Source: Thiosocius sp963753845
Lineage (GTDB): Bacteria > Pseudomonadota > Gammaproteobacteria > Chromatiales > Chromatiaceae
Assembly: GCA_963753845.1 (NCBI GenBank)
Contig: CAVWEI010000020.1
Location: forward strand, 49,420 to 113,419
Reading direction: 5' to 3'
Length of the DNA stretch: 64,000 nucleotides
Part shown: one piece after another, positions 25,960-35,088 of the stretch
Numbering within the stretch: position 1 is the first letter of the stretch
Layout of the letters: each line of letters opens with the position of its first letter
Notes under the pieces: model-generated
Told to the model about the DNA's origin: nothing
The model's database searches: none
The model's input: only the letters and a program-made list of their open reading frames with translations
Program-made: the position numbers and the translations under genes

Positions 25960-26769
25960 ATGAACATAACCCTGATCGCATTTCCGGCCGCCGTCTTCTA
26001 CTTTCTGGGCGGCCTAAGTACCGGCTTGCGGCTGTTCGGCGCCGAGGAACGCTGGCGCCCCTCGCGCAATCTCGGTATCGGGCTCGGTTTTGCAGGCCTG
26101 CTGCTGCACGCCATACTGCTGTACCTCGAACTGTTCACGGCCAACGGACTCAACCTGAGTTTCTTCAATGCGGTTTCGCTGGCGGCCTGGACCGTATCGG
26201 GCCTGTTGTTGTTGTCTGCACTAAGCAAACCGGTCGAAAACCTTGCCATCCTGGCGCTGCCGCTGGCTGCGATCACCGTCCTGCTCGACCTGCGCTTTCC
26301 CGGAAATCACCTGCTCAGCCAGCAGGCGGGCTGGGCACTGCGGCTGCACGTACTGACCTCGATGCTGGCCTACAGCCTGCTTACCCTGGCCAGTGTGCAG
26401 GCGATCCTGCTCGCGGTGCAGGACAATCACCTGCGCCGTCATCACCCCGGCGGGTTCATCCGCGCCCTGCCTCCGCTGCAAACCATGGAGTCGCTGCTGT
26501 TCGAGATGATCAGCCTGGGCTTCGTGCTCCTCAGCGTCGCCCTGATTACGGGATTCGCGTATCTCGAAGACATGTTCGCCCAGCACCTGGTGCACAAGAC
26601 GGTGCTTTCGATCGTGGCTTGGATTGCCTTTGCGGTGCTGCTGTGGGGTCGTTACCGCTTCGGATGGCGGGGGCGCACAGCGATACGCTGGACCCTGGTC
26701 GGATTCGCCGTGTTGATGCTGGCCTACTTCGGTAGCAAAGCGGTCATCGAGCTGGTGCTGCAGCGCTAG
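25960..26769 (+). CDS. ypjD: YpjD/CcsA-like inner-membrane protein (cytochrome c assembly family)
   Basis: A 269-residue protein with about eight transmembrane helices. It belongs to the cytochrome c assembly (CcsA/CcmC-like) family and is located next to ffh, as E. coli ypjD is. The conserved LHVLTSMLAYSLLTLASVQA helix and KTVLSIVAWIAFAVLLWGRY near the C-terminus are typical. The family role is thought to involve haem handling, but the YpjD function is not settled. It diverges from ffh. Confidence 0.86.
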   Translation: MNITLIAFPAAVFYFLGGLSTGLRLFGAEERWRPSRNLGIGLGFAGLLLHAILLYLELFTANGLNLSFFNAVSLAAWTVSGLLLLSALSKPVENLAILALPLAAITVLLDLRFPGNHLLSQQAGWALRLHVLTSMLAYSLLTLASVQAILLAVQDNHLRRHHPGGFIRALPPLQTMESLLFEMISLGFVLLSVALITGFAYLEDMFAQHLVHKTVLSIVAWIAFAVLLWGRYRFGWRGRTAIRWTLVGFAVLMLAYFGSKAVIELVLQR

Positions 26770-26785
26770 AACGCTGGCCGGGCGG

Positions 26786-26897
26786 GGCGCCCGACGGGCG
26801 GCAGGCACAGCCTGCCCTACGCAACAAGATTGATTGATATCCGGTAAGCGAGTAGGTCGGGCTGTGCCCGACGGGCGGCAGGCTTGGCCTGTCCTGC
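26786..26897. repeat. REP-like palindromic intergenic repeat, two units
   Basis: CCCGACGGGCGGCAGGC occurs twice, at about 26790 and 26868. Each unit pairs a G-rich arm with a CAGCCTGCCCTAC or GGCCTGTCCTGC arm. GGTCGGGCTGTGCCCGAC forms a hairpin. Related units with GGCTGTGCC and GCAGCCTG occur near 41715 and 42464. These are typical extragenic palindromes. The 149-bp gap between ypjD and fliT contains nothing else that I can see. Confidence 0.6.
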
Positions 26898-26918
26898 ATC
26901 AAAGAGACTGCTGAATAC

Positions 26919-27230
26919 TCAGCCACGCGCGGACTGATAGGCGCTGGTGGCCTTGCGTCCCTTGCCCACCTGCCCCAGCTCTTCGGCAATACGGTCGCGT
27001 GCCTGGATGCTCTGGGCGACCAGGCGCCTGTCCAGATCGAGTATCGCTCGCACGCGTTCGGCGACGAGTTCATCGGCCGGCACATGGGTGGCAAAGGCCT
27101 GCTCCAGCAGCGCCCGCCTCTCGGGTTCGAGCTCGATGACAGAGTCCCAGTCGCCGGCATCACCCAGGCTGGCCATGCGACGGCTCATGTCCAGCGCATC
27201 GTTCAGCAGTTGATGGCGGGATGGCTGCAT
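26919..27230 (-). CDS. fliT: Flagellar protein FliT-like chaperone
   Basis: A 103-residue, mostly helical protein with no signal peptide, immediately after fliS (3-bp gap). Its size, charge pattern (RRALLEQAF, LDRRLVAQSIQARDRIAEEL) and position after fliD-fliS match FliT, the chaperone of the cap protein FliD. Sequence conservation in this family is low, so context carries much of the call. Confidence 0.72.
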   Translation of the reverse strand: MQPSRHQLLNDALDMSRRMASLGDAGDWDSVIELEPERRALLEQAFATHVPADELVAERVRAILDLDRRLVAQSIQARDRIAEELGQVGKGRKATSAYQSARG

Positions 27231-27233
27231 GTA

Positions 27234-27686
27234 TCAGAGGGCCTTCCGGTGAACCTGTTGTTCGGGGCCACCGGCGTTGCGGACTTCATCCGGCATCGCG
27301 TCCCAGGCGCCCTTGATCTCGAGCATCAGATCCAGCACTTCACCCAGGGCCGCGCTGTCATTCTGCGCCGAGGCATCGATCAGGCGACGGATCATGTAGG
27401 AATAAAGGTCATCGAGATTCACCGCGATCGCGCCGCCGGTGTCCATGTCAAGGCTGGAGCGCAGGCCGTTGATGATCGACATGGCCCAGGTGATCTGACG
27501 GCTCTTGCCCTCGAGATCGTTGCGTTCAATACACCCTTTTGCGGTTGCAACCTTGTCCAGCGCACCTTCCATCAGCATCTGCACGAGTCGGTGCGGGTTG
27601 GCAAAACCGGCCTCGGACTCGGCTGCGACCTTGCCGTACTGCGCCGCACCTGAACGTTTGTTTCCGTAGGTCATATGGGTTTCCAT
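27234..27686 (-). CDS. fliS: Flagellin export chaperone FliS
   Basis: A 150-residue helical chaperone that keeps flagellin unpolymerised in the cytoplasm until export. Characteristic segments are NPHRLVQMLMEGALDKVATAKG, LRSSLDMDTGG and NLDDLYSYMIRRL. An alternative ATG four codons in is possible. It lies downstream of fliD in the filament gene cluster. Confidence 0.9.
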   Translation of the reverse strand: METHMTYGNKRSGAAQYGKVAAESEAGFANPHRLVQMLMEGALDKVATAKGCIERNDLEGKSRQITWAMSIINGLRSSLDMDTGGAIAVNLDDLYSYMIRRLIDASAQNDSAALGEVLDLMLEIKGAWDAMPDEVRNAGGPEQQVHRKAL

Positions 27687-27761
27687 AAAGAACTTCGAAC
27701 ACTCAATCTAACGGCGCGGCGGTGGAAAAATGAAGGGAGTTGAAATCCCCAAATGCATTTT

Positions 27762-29109
27762 TTAGTTGTTCGAGGTAGAGAAATTTTGCAGCAGGAAGGC
27801 ACTGGTGGACTGCAGGCTACCGACCAGGGTATCGAGGGCCGAGTATTGCGCCCGCATCGCAATCTCCTTCAACTCCAGGCGTCGCTCCATGCTGGCCTCT
27901 TTGTCTTCCAGGCTCCTGATGCGCTTGTTGAAGCCATCGACCCGGCCGTCGAGCAGGCCGTCGCTTTCGAGGAAATAGTCGGCCATCTTGTCAAAACGGA
28001 ATGCGAAGCCCTGGTCGTCGTGCGAGAACACCTGCGCGACACTGGCAAAGTCGGTATCCAACGCATCCGCAAAGTCGCCGTCGTTGATCTCCAACTGGCC
28101 GCTGTCTTGGTTCGTCTTGATACCTATCTGCGACAGCGCTGAGAAACTCCCGGTCAGCCCCACCGGCTGAGGTATTCAGCGTGTTGCGCATGGATCTCAC
28201 GATACTGCTCAATGCCGAATCACCGGACAGCCCCTCGCCACGCAGGGTGTCGATGGTGCTGAGCACGTTGTTGTACGCGTCCACAAAGGCCTTGGCCGAT
28301 TCTTGTATGGATTCGTTGTCGCGGGCCAGAACCAGGGTCGAGGAACCCTCTCCCTTGAGTTCCAGTGTCAGGCCGTCGAGCGCACTGCTGATGTTGTTGC
28401 TCGCCGAGGTCAATGCGAACCCATCGACACTATACGAGGCGTCAAGCTGCGTCAGGTCGGTCAGTGCCGCACCCGAGCTGTCCTGGTTGGTCGTCGTAAA
28501 ACCGAAGGTTCCGGCATTGATCGAACCGCCGAATCCGAGTTGCACACGACTTTCGTAACCGGATTCTTCCGCGGTCAGGATCAGGCGCTGGTTGCCACCG
28601 CCGGTATTCAATATGGTGGCAGTCACACCCGGGTTGTCGGATGCCGAATTTATCGCATCGCGCACCCCTTCCAGGTTCTGCGCGGCAGACAGGTCGATCG
28701 ACGCGGTCTCCGTACCGACCGTCAGTGTCAGTGCATCACCCGCACCGCCACCGATGGTCGCCGTATCGGCGAACTCGTTAGAGCCAAACTTGTGGTTCTG
28801 GGCCAACCGGGTCACGTCGATGTTGTACATGCCGGCCGCAGCGTCCGCATCGGCGGTCGCTGTCATGACTGCTTCGTCAGAGGACGTGGAAGTAAACTTG
28901 CGAAACGCATCCCGCGTACTCAGGTCCTTCATGGCATCCTGAAACGCCGAAACGGCACTCTTGAGGGTGCCGTACGACGAAATTTTTGCCTGCGTGACAG
29001 AAACCTGGCCTTGTATTGCGACGAGTGGCTGACGCTCCAGGGTCATCAATTGCGAGACGATATTCTCTATATCGAGCCCGGAACCGACGCCTGCCGCTGT
29101 AATTGCCAT
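27762..29109 (-). CDS. fliD: Flagellar cap protein FliD (frameshifted in this sequence)
   Basis: FliD caps the growing filament and folds incoming flagellin. The N-terminal part (MAITAAGVGSGLDIENIVSQ, LTLERQPLVAIQ) and middle domain run in one frame to about 28165. The C-terminal part (GLTGSFSALSQIGIKTNQDS, then ...ALDTLVGSLQSTSAFL) runs in another. The switch sits at a CCCC run (28158-28161; GGGG on the coding strand). Dropping one G joins the frames as ...TSAGGLTGSFSAL..., giving about 448 residues, a normal length. A homopolymer indel error is likely. Confidence 0.88.
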
Positions 29110-29152
29110 TGAGCTGTCTCCCGCTTCCTTTATGCCCCGGCTGGTACAAACC

Positions 29153-29521
29153 TCAGGCCGAGTCTTGGAAAATCACACCGGCCGTTTCCTGAAGACGCTG
29201 ACGCATGCGCACCACCTCTTCGCTCGGAATCTGCCGGACCACTTCCTCTGTCTCGCGGTCAATCACCTTGATAACGGTTTCACCGCTCTTGTCGTCGACA
29301 GAGAACTGCAGTTCCCTATGCAACTCACGTACCAGGTTGTTCAGTTCGGAGACCACGCTCTTCAGCGGTTTCTGCTCTTTCTCGGCCGGTTTGGTCTCAT
29401 CAGCGGCACCCGGGGGGTCCTTGGCGCGTTCGACCTTCGCGGCACGCCCTACGGGTTCAGCGGGACTCGTCTGTACCGCCGATGGCAGTACCGCCTTTAT
29501 CGTCCCGATATCGTTGTTCAT
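29153..29521 (-). CDS. flaG: FlaG family flagellar protein
   Basis: A 122-residue protein starting at ATG 29521 (MNNDIGTIKAVLPSAVQ). The N-terminal half is Pro/Ala/Lys-rich and probably disordered. The C-terminal half is a FlaG domain (VRELHRELQFSVDDKSGETV, then VRQIPSEEVVRMRQRL). FlaG influences filament length in polar flagellates. It lies between fliC and fliD, as in Pseudomonas and Vibrio. The longer frame upstream is Arg-rich and looks non-coding. Confidence 0.86.
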   Translation of the reverse strand: MNNDIGTIKAVLPSAVQTSPAEPVGRAAKVERAKDPPGAADETKPAEKEQKPLKSVVSELNNLVRELHRELQFSVDDKSGETVIKVIDRETEEVVRQIPSEEVVRMRQRLQETAGVIFQDSA

Positions 29522-29681
29522 GTCTTTAGCCCCTTTGCCGTCAGGGGGTCCCGAACAGGGTCCCGTCGTAGAGCGCATGACTCTCCGGGTATGCAGGATG
29601 GCTTTCGCCGCCGCTTTCCCGGCATGCACTCGCCGGCCAGACACTGGGTATCATCGAAACCGCCTCTGATGCCCACTTCGC

Positions 29682-29704
29682 GACCCGGGCGCCAGGCCCG
29701 GGTC
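29682..29704 (-). other. Strong stem-loop after flagellin fliC1
   Basis: GACCCGGGC, loop GCCAG, then GCCCGGGTC forms a perfect 9-bp GC-rich stem 25 bp beyond the fliC1 stop. No T-run follows on the minus strand, so it may be a partial terminator or an mRNA 3'-end stabiliser that separates flagellin from flaG expression. The 200-bp gap to flaG holds no gene that I can support. Confidence 0.5.
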
Positions 29705-29728
29705 ACGAGGTACCTACCTCAGCCCGAC

Positions 29729-30556
29729 CTAGCGCAACAGCGACAAGGCGATCTGCGGGACCTGGTTTGCCTGGGCAAGCATCGCGGTTCCGGCCTGCTG
29801 CAGGATCTGCGTGCGGGTCAGGTTGGCCGTTTCAGCCGCGAAGTCGGCATCCCGGATACGCGAACGGGCCGCGCTCTGGTTCTCGATGATGTTTGCCGTG
29901 TTGCGAACCGTTGACTCGAGCCGGTTCTGAGCCGCACCAAAATCGGCGCGTACGGTACTGACCTCGGTAAGTGCATTATCGATGTTGGTCATGGCTGTAT
30001 TCGCGTTGGCCTTGTCGGTGATATCACCGGCAAGTGCCAGGGCAACGTTGGTCTCTGCAGCCACATCAACCGTGTCGACAGTAATTATCTGGTCGGCGCC
30101 CGACTTGTAACCCACCTGAAACTCAAGCGAAGCCGCACCGCCGATTACGGCGGTACCGTTGAACTCAGTGGCTGTCGTGATTCGGGTGATTTCTTCGGAC
30201 AGGGCCTGATATTCGGCGTCCAATGCCGCTTTGTCATCCGTGCTCGACGTATCATTTGCGGCCTGAACGGCCAGTTCACGCATGCGCTGCAGCGCGTTGG
30301 TAACCTCACCCAAGGCGCCTTCGGCGGTCTGCGCCATCGAGATTCCGTCGTTGGCGTTGCGCAGGCCCTGCTGCAGACCGCGGATCTGAGAGGTCATGCG
30401 CTCGGAGATCGCCAGGCCGGCGGCGTCGTCCTTGGCGCTGTTGATGCGCAGGCCGGAAGACAGGCGCTGCAGAGAGGTCTGCATGCTGGCCTGCGAGTTC
30501 ATCAGGTTACGCTGCGCATTGAGTGAAGAAACGTTGGTGTTGATTATCAGTGACAT
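29729..30556 (-). CDS. fliC: Flagellin (first copy)
   Basis: A 275-residue flagellin starting at ATG 30556 (MSLIINTNVSSLNAQRNLMN). The conserved N-terminal D0/D1 part includes LQRLSSGLRINSAKDDAAGL. The C-terminal part SRIRDADFAAETANLTRTQI and TAMLAQANQ is also typical. The central domain is short, so it is a small flagellin. It is exported by the flagellar type III system and polymerises into the filament. A sigma-28 promoter lies about 100 bp upstream. Confidence 0.95.
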   Translation of the reverse strand: MSLIINTNVSSLNAQRNLMNSQASMQTSLQRLSSGLRINSAKDDAAGLAISERMTSQIRGLQQGLRNANDGISMAQTAEGALGEVTNALQRMRELAVQAANDTSSTDDKAALDAEYQALSEEITRITTATEFNGTAVIGGAASLEFQVGYKSGADQIITVDTVDVAAETNVALALAGDITDKANANTAMTNIDNALTEVSTVRADFGAAQNRLESTVRNTANIIENQSAARSRIRDADFAAETANLTRTQILQQAGTAMLAQANQVPQIALSLLR

Positions 30557-30658
30557 TTGGAAGCTCCTCACGATCGATCAGTCCCTGGAGACTGAACCGG
30601 TCGCTGATTGTGAGCGGATATGCCGGGCCATTCCCTGCATTTACCGCTTTCAGGGTGC

Positions 30659-30685
30659 TTTACGGCCGTCAGCGGCCAAGCTTTA
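30659..30685 (-). promoter_or_regulatory. Sigma-28 (FliA) promoter for fliC1
   Basis: On the minus strand TAAA, exactly 15 bases, then GCCGTAAA. The consensus is TAAA-N15-GCCGATAA. Position and spacing fit a late flagellar promoter. Confidence 0.78.
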
Positions 30686-30818
30686 ACACCTAGATTCTCC
30701 AATTTGGCAAAGATTTGCCGCCCCATTGCCGGTTATCGCCGCGCGTTTGCCGCCCCGGGCAGCAGTGGATCGGCCGGCACCCTGTTCAGTTGGAGTTTTC
30801 AGCCGGCCGCATCGACGA

Positions 30819-30834
30819 TGGCACGCATCATGCA
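30819..30834 (+). promoter_or_regulatory. Candidate sigma-54 promoter for fliW
   Basis: TGGCACGCATCATGCA matches TGGCACG-N4-TTGCW with one mismatch and correct GG/GC spacing. It lies 93 bp before the fliW start. Confidence 0.6.
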
Positions 30835-30926
30835 GTCGCTCCAACAACTCGGTTTGCCGGCGACGCAATCTGTGCAGATGACCGCCCTCCTGAACCGACC
30901 CAGTGATACCAAGGGAGCATACGAAC

Positions 30927-31394
30927 ATGGCCAACAGCAATGCTGCACACCAGATAGACGAAGAGGAATACATGGAAATCAATACCCGATACGGCAAGCA
31001 GCTTGTCGCCAAATCGAGCCTGCTCACCTTCCCCGAAGGACTGCCGGGGTTCGAGGACCTGCACCAGTACAAGCTGTTCCACGAAGAGGGCAAGTCGACC
31101 GTCTACTACCTGCAGTCGACCGAAGACCCCGACATCCGGCTGCCGCTGGTTACGCCGGAGTCGTGCAAGATCGACTACCGTATCGAGTTGACCGATGAAG
31201 AGACTGAAAAGCTGCAGATCGAGTCAGCCGAAGACGTCTTGGTGGTGGTCACACTGTCCGACAATCCGGACGATGCGGGCGCAGGCATTACGGCAAACTT
31301 CATGGCCCCGATCATCATCAATGCGCAAAGCCGCATCGGCCTGCAGAAGATACTCAACCATGTCGATGGCGGCGTCGTGATCCAGGCAGCCTGA
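30927..31394 (+). CDS. fliW: Flagellar assembly factor FliW
   Basis: A 155-residue protein. The start at ATG 30927 is chosen for its AGGGAG ribosome-binding site; an in-frame upstream ATG exists. It contains TFPEGLPGFEDLHQYKLF and ANFMAPIIINAQSRIGLQKI, both diagnostic. In organisms where it has been studied, FliW binds CsrA and relieves its repression of flagellin mRNA, and flagellin competes for FliW. No csrA gene is present in the window. It lies between the two flagellin genes, which suits this role. Confidence 0.92.
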   Translation: MANSNAAHQIDEEEYMEINTRYGKQLVAKSSLLTFPEGLPGFEDLHQYKLFHEEGKSTVYYLQSTEDPDIRLPLVTPESCKIDYRIELTDEETEKLQIESAEDVLVVVTLSDNPDDAGAGITANFMAPIIINAQSRIGLQKILNHVDGGVVIQAA

Positions 31395-31486
31395 AGCGGA
31401 CGACTTCTGCCGCCGGCTTGCCGCTCATAGACGGCAAGCAACTGCCAGGGGCCAACCGCCACCCGCGGCATCACCACCCAAGCAAG

Positions 31487-31513
31487 GCCCGCAGCCTGAA
31501 AACTGCGGGCTTT
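31487..31513 (+). terminator. Probable terminator after fliW
   Basis: GCCCGCAG (31487-31494), an eight-base loop, then CTGCGGGC (31503-31510) followed by TTT. The stem is 8 bp and GC-rich but the T-tract is short, so termination may be partial. Confidence 0.5.
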
Positions 31514-31562
31514 GCGCATCCTTGGGCACGCCAAAGACTGCAAAACACTCGAGTACGAAAAC

Positions 31563-31578
31563 TGGCATCCATCTTGCA
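31563..31578 (+). promoter_or_regulatory. Sigma-54 promoter for second flagellin
   Basis: TGGCATCCATCTTGCA fits TGGCACG-N4-TTGCW with conserved GG and GC at the right spacing. It lies 81 bp before the second flagellin ATG. No sigma-28 site of similar quality was seen there. Confidence 0.68.
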
Positions 31579-31658
31579 GTTATTCCAGTCAACGCACCGA
31601 TGGCCGAGCCACATCCGGCCGGCGCCAAACTGACTAACAAGGGCAAGGGGAAAGCAAC

Positions 31659-32522
31659 ATGCCACAGATCATCAACACCAACATGATGTCGCTGAACTCG
31701 CAGCGTGCATTGAACGGCTCGCAGCTCAGCATGCAGACCTCGGTCGAACGCCTGTCATCGGGACTCCGTATCAACCGCGCGAAAGACGATGCCGCAGGCC
31801 TGGCCATCTCCGAACGCATCACGGCACAGGTACGCGGCCTCAATCAGGCCATGCGCAACGCCAACGACGGCATCTCCATGCTGCAGACGGCAGAAGGCGC
31901 GATGCAGGAAATCACCTCGGCAATGCAGCGCATGCGTGAACTCGCGGTACAGGCCGCCAACGGTACCGTAAGCGACACCGACAAGGGTTCGTTGAATGCC
32001 GAATTCCAGGCCTTGGCTGAGGAGATTGACCGCATAAGGACCTCGACCGAATTCAATGGGACGACAGTACTTGATGGCGGTGCGGCAGTGACCTTGCAGA
32101 TCGGTTTCAAAGACCAGGTCGACAATCAGCTCACAATCTCGTTTGCCGACCTGTCAAGCCTGAGCATTTTCGCCACCCCCGGAGATCCTACCGCTACGCC
32201 GCCGGTAGCACCCGTAACGGCGGAGAGCATAGATACGGGGGCCGGTGCCCTGGCAGCGCTGAGTCTGCTCGACGCGGACATCGACACCGTTACCGGCGAG
32301 AGAGCGAAACTCGGTGCGACCCAGAATCGCCTCGACTCGACCATCCGCAACATCGCCAATGTCGTCGAAAATCAGAGTGCAGCGAGATCACGTATCAGGG
32401 ACGCAGACTTCGCAGTTGAGACAGCGAACCTGACACGTACTCAGATCCTGCAACAGGCGGGAACCGCGATGCTTGCGCAGGCAAACGCGATCCCGCAGAG
32501 CGTGCTGCAGTTGCTGGGTTGA
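31659..32522 (+). CDS. Flagellin (second copy)
   Basis: A 287-residue flagellin with AAGGGCAAGGGGAAAG upstream of ATG 31659. The N-terminus MPQIINTNMMSLNSQRALNG and C-terminus SRIRDADFAVETANLTRTQI with LQLLG end are typical. It differs from the first flagellin throughout the middle region and carries a Pro/Thr-rich stretch near 170-185 (ATPGDPTATPPVAPVTAES). With a different promoter class, it may be expressed at another stage or occupy a different part of the filament. Confidence 0.94.
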   Translation: MPQIINTNMMSLNSQRALNGSQLSMQTSVERLSSGLRINRAKDDAAGLAISERITAQVRGLNQAMRNANDGISMLQTAEGAMQEITSAMQRMRELAVQAANGTVSDTDKGSLNAEFQALAEEIDRIRTSTEFNGTTVLDGGAAVTLQIGFKDQVDNQLTISFADLSSLSIFATPGDPTATPPVAPVTAESIDTGAGALAALSLLDADIDTVTGERAKLGATQNRLDSTIRNIANVVENQSAARSRIRDADFAVETANLTRTQILQQAGTAMLAQANAIPQSVLQLLG

Positions 32523-32936
32523 TAACACACCTCATGCTAAGCGCGGAGGTCTCCTTCGCGCCGGCTTCCCCTTGCAGCGCCGCCAGTCCAGCTCTCCGGC
32601 ACGCACAACCATTGCCTTCGTTCGCTCCGCATCTGACATCCTCGCGTCACGCGGGATGTCATTCTGCCTGACTGCGAAAAACGCCCCCCCGTTGACGCAA
32701 ACATACGCAGCTATGCGCTCCGGCGTCGGCTCGCATGCTAGGATTCCCGGCGAAACGGATATGTGACCCCGTCTCACCCACCCTACCCAAGACCAAGGAA
32801 GGGCTGGTCGGGAGGCTTGGCGAGCATAAATCGCATTCGGCAACGACGATAGGATTCAAAATTTTTACGGTTGCAGCCGATATGTGATGCATCGACAGGA
32901 ATGTGCCTGTTGGCAGACAACAAGAACCGAGACGCG
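32523..32936. other. Intergenic region between second flagellin and fimV, no gene supported
   Basis: About 414 bp. Open frames here on the minus strand are Arg/Ala-rich and lack family features or good ribosome-binding sites. A run of seven C residues lies near 32685. I see no promoter or repeat that I can support. It may hold the 3' end of the flagellin transcript and the fimV promoter. Confidence 0.4.
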
Positions 32937-34979
32937 ATGAAGCATTATCTTTTCCGAACACTGTTGCTGATCGTACTGACAGCCTGCGGCAGCGTTCATG
33001 CCGTGACGCTGGGACAGATCCATGTAAATTCCTTCCTCGGTGAGCCACTGGACGCCGAGATCGACCTTATCGGACTGGCACCGGGGCAACACGAGGATCT
33101 GCGCCTGCGCATCGCGAACGACAGGCACTTCGAGCGCCTTGGCATCGCCCATACCCAGTTTCTTGCATCGCTGACTTTCGATGTTGCCCGGTCGGGTAAC
33201 CGCTGGATCGTACGTACGCGCAGTTCGCGGCCGGTTGCCGAACCTTTTCTCGAGTTCCCATTGCAGATGACCTGGCCCGGTGGTCAGCTGATCAAGCAAT
33301 ACACCCTGCTGCTGGACCCGCCCCGCCGCATACAGACCGCACGCAAGGCCCGCAGCACCCGACCAACGGCATCCAGCAGCCCGGCCGCACCACCGCCGGC
33401 CGGCAGTTCTGCATCCGAATATGGCCCGGTGCAACCGGGCGAGACGCTCTGGCCCATTGCGAAAAGGCTCAAGCCAAGCGGCATTACGACGCGCCAGATG
33501 GCCATGGCACTCCTACGTGCCAACCCGGCGGCCTTCATCGATGGCGATATCAACAAGCTGCGGGCGGGTGCGACCCTGGCGATTCCCCAGCAGGCGTTTA
33601 TCGAGCAACTGGACGCCAGGGCCGCCCGCGCCGAGTTCGCGGCCCTGACCAGGCAGCCTCCGATCGCGACCTCCCCGAGGGTACTGGAGACCCCGCCCCC
33701 AGCAACGCCCATACAAACAGCAGCCGTCGACGAACCGCAGGAACCCGCTCCTGCGGCCCCGGTGGAGGAACCGAAGCAGCCGGAGCAGGAGAACCAGGCC
33801 CAGCTTCGTATCGTCACCGATCCGGACAAGTCCGACGCCGAGCCCGGCAGCAGCCAGGACCTCCAGGAACAACTGCTGGTCACCATGGAGGAGATCGAAA
33901 GCAACCGGATCACCACCGATGCCATCGAATCGCGCCTGGCCCGCATGGAGGCCGAACTGGAACGCATGCAGAAACTGGTCGAGCTGAAAGACGAGCAGAT
34001 CGCGGCACTGGAATCGGACGTAGCCGCACGTGAGGCCATTCAGAAGGCCGCAGAAGCAGCCGAACCACCGGCACCGGCAGCGCGTCCGACACCACAGCGG
34101 CCGATCACCGCGACGAACACGGCTGGCAGTGCACCCGTGACGATCACGCGCCTCGAGCCGATACCCATGTCCCAAACCCCGACGGCGGCGCGACCCTGGT
34201 ATGAGGAATACGTCTGGGTGCTCTGGATCCTGCTCGGCCTGATGGGTCTGACGTCATTGCTGATGCTAATCCGGCGCCCGCGAGCGCATCCGGACGACGT
34301 CCCCATGGCACAACTACCCGAGGTCCGGAGCGTTCCTGGTCCAGGCCCGCGGGCTGAAAGTGCGCCACCCCCAGCCGATCTTAAAGAGGCCGAAGAGGAC
34401 TTCCGCCGTCTCGCCGAACAGCGGGTCAAAGAGGCCAAGGCCACGCCGAGCCTCGAAAGCGGACAGACACTGCCCGAACTCGATTTGTCCGGGATCCCAG
34501 AACCGGATGAAGACCTCCACAGCGCAATAACAGAGTCGCTGCTCGACGACATGCTGGACGAGAAAAAGGCGCGCGCCGGAAGCCCCGGAATCATTGTCAA
34601 TGACTCGGAATTCAGTGACGACGACATCGCCTCCTGGGTGGCCGAACTCGGTAAGGAGGTCGAAAGCATCGATGCACACAGTGCCAACGACGAGCGCCTC
34701 GCGGCCGATGACGACATCCCGAGCATCCTGACCGAACTCGATGACCAACTGAGCGTCGACAGATCCGTGGATGCCCTTTCGGGCGTGGTCGAACTGCCGG
34801 AGCGGACAGAAAGGGCACATGAAGACGACACGTTCAACATGAGCCTCGATCTGGCCCGCGCCTACCTGGAGATCGGCGACCAGGAGGGTGCGCGCGAGAT
34901 GCTCGAACAGGCACTGTCCGGTGCGCGCGACCCCGATCATCGGCGCCAGATCGAAGAGCTGTTGCAGCAGATCGACTGA
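32937..34979 (+). CDS. fimV: FimV/HubP-like polar organiser protein
   Basis: A 680-residue inner-membrane protein. The start at ATG 32937 gives a signal peptide (MKHYLFRTLLLIVLTACGS) and the FimV N-terminal domain (LGQIHVNSFLGEPLDAEIDL). A LysM domain lies at about 165-220 (VQPGETLWPIAKRL). Next come a Pro/Glu-rich region, a coiled coil (about 325-385) and a transmembrane helix near 425-445 (WVLWILLGLMGLTSLLML). An acidic cytoplasmic part ends in the FimV C-terminal TPR motif (LDLARAYLEIGDQEGAREML). Such proteins mark the cell pole and help place flagella, pili or chemoreceptors. Confidence 0.9.
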   Translation: MKHYLFRTLLLIVLTACGSVHAVTLGQIHVNSFLGEPLDAEIDLIGLAPGQHEDLRLRIANDRHFERLGIAHTQFLASLTFDVARSGNRWIVRTRSSRPVAEPFLEFPLQMTWPGGQLIKQYTLLLDPPRRIQTARKARSTRPTASSSPAAPPPAGSSASEYGPVQPGETLWPIAKRLKPSGITTRQMAMALLRANPAAFIDGDINKLRAGATLAIPQQAFIEQLDARAARAEFAALTRQPPIATSPRVLETPPPATPIQTAAVDEPQEPAPAAPVEEPKQPEQENQAQLRIVTDPDKSDAEPGSSQDLQEQLLVTMEEIESNRITTDAIESRLARMEAELERMQKLVELKDEQIAALESDVAAREAIQKAAEAAEPPAPAARPTPQRPITATNTAGSAPVTITRLEPIPMSQTPTAARPWYEEYVWVLWILLGLMGLTSLLMLIRRPRAHPDDVPMAQLPEVRSVPGPGPRAESAPPPADLKEAEEDFRRLAEQRVKEAKATPSLESGQTLPELDLSGIPEPDEDLHSAITESLLDDMLDEKKARAGSPGIIVNDSEFSDDDIASWVAELGKEVESIDAHSANDERLAADDDIPSILTELDDQLSVDRSVDALSGVVELPERTERAHEDDTFNMSLDLARAYLEIGDQEGAREMLEQALSGARDPDHRRQIEELLQQID

Positions 34980-35088
34980 CCGGGGCGGCTACTCGTTCCA
35001 ACATCCTGCAGCCTCCAAACTTCAGACCGAAATATAGCCGTCCCCGGGAAATGGGCGATAATTCCGCTCATGCCACTGGGGAAAGACG

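Noticed and set aside
31515..31545. A GGGCACG...CTGCA string before the second flagellin as a sigma-54 promoter
   Set aside because: The spacing between the GG and GC elements is about four bases too long; the site at 31563-31578 fits properly.
32532..32843. 103-codon minus-strand frame between the second flagellin and fimV
   Set aside because: No ribosome-binding site of note, Arg/Ala-rich composition and no recognisable family. It is left as intergenic.
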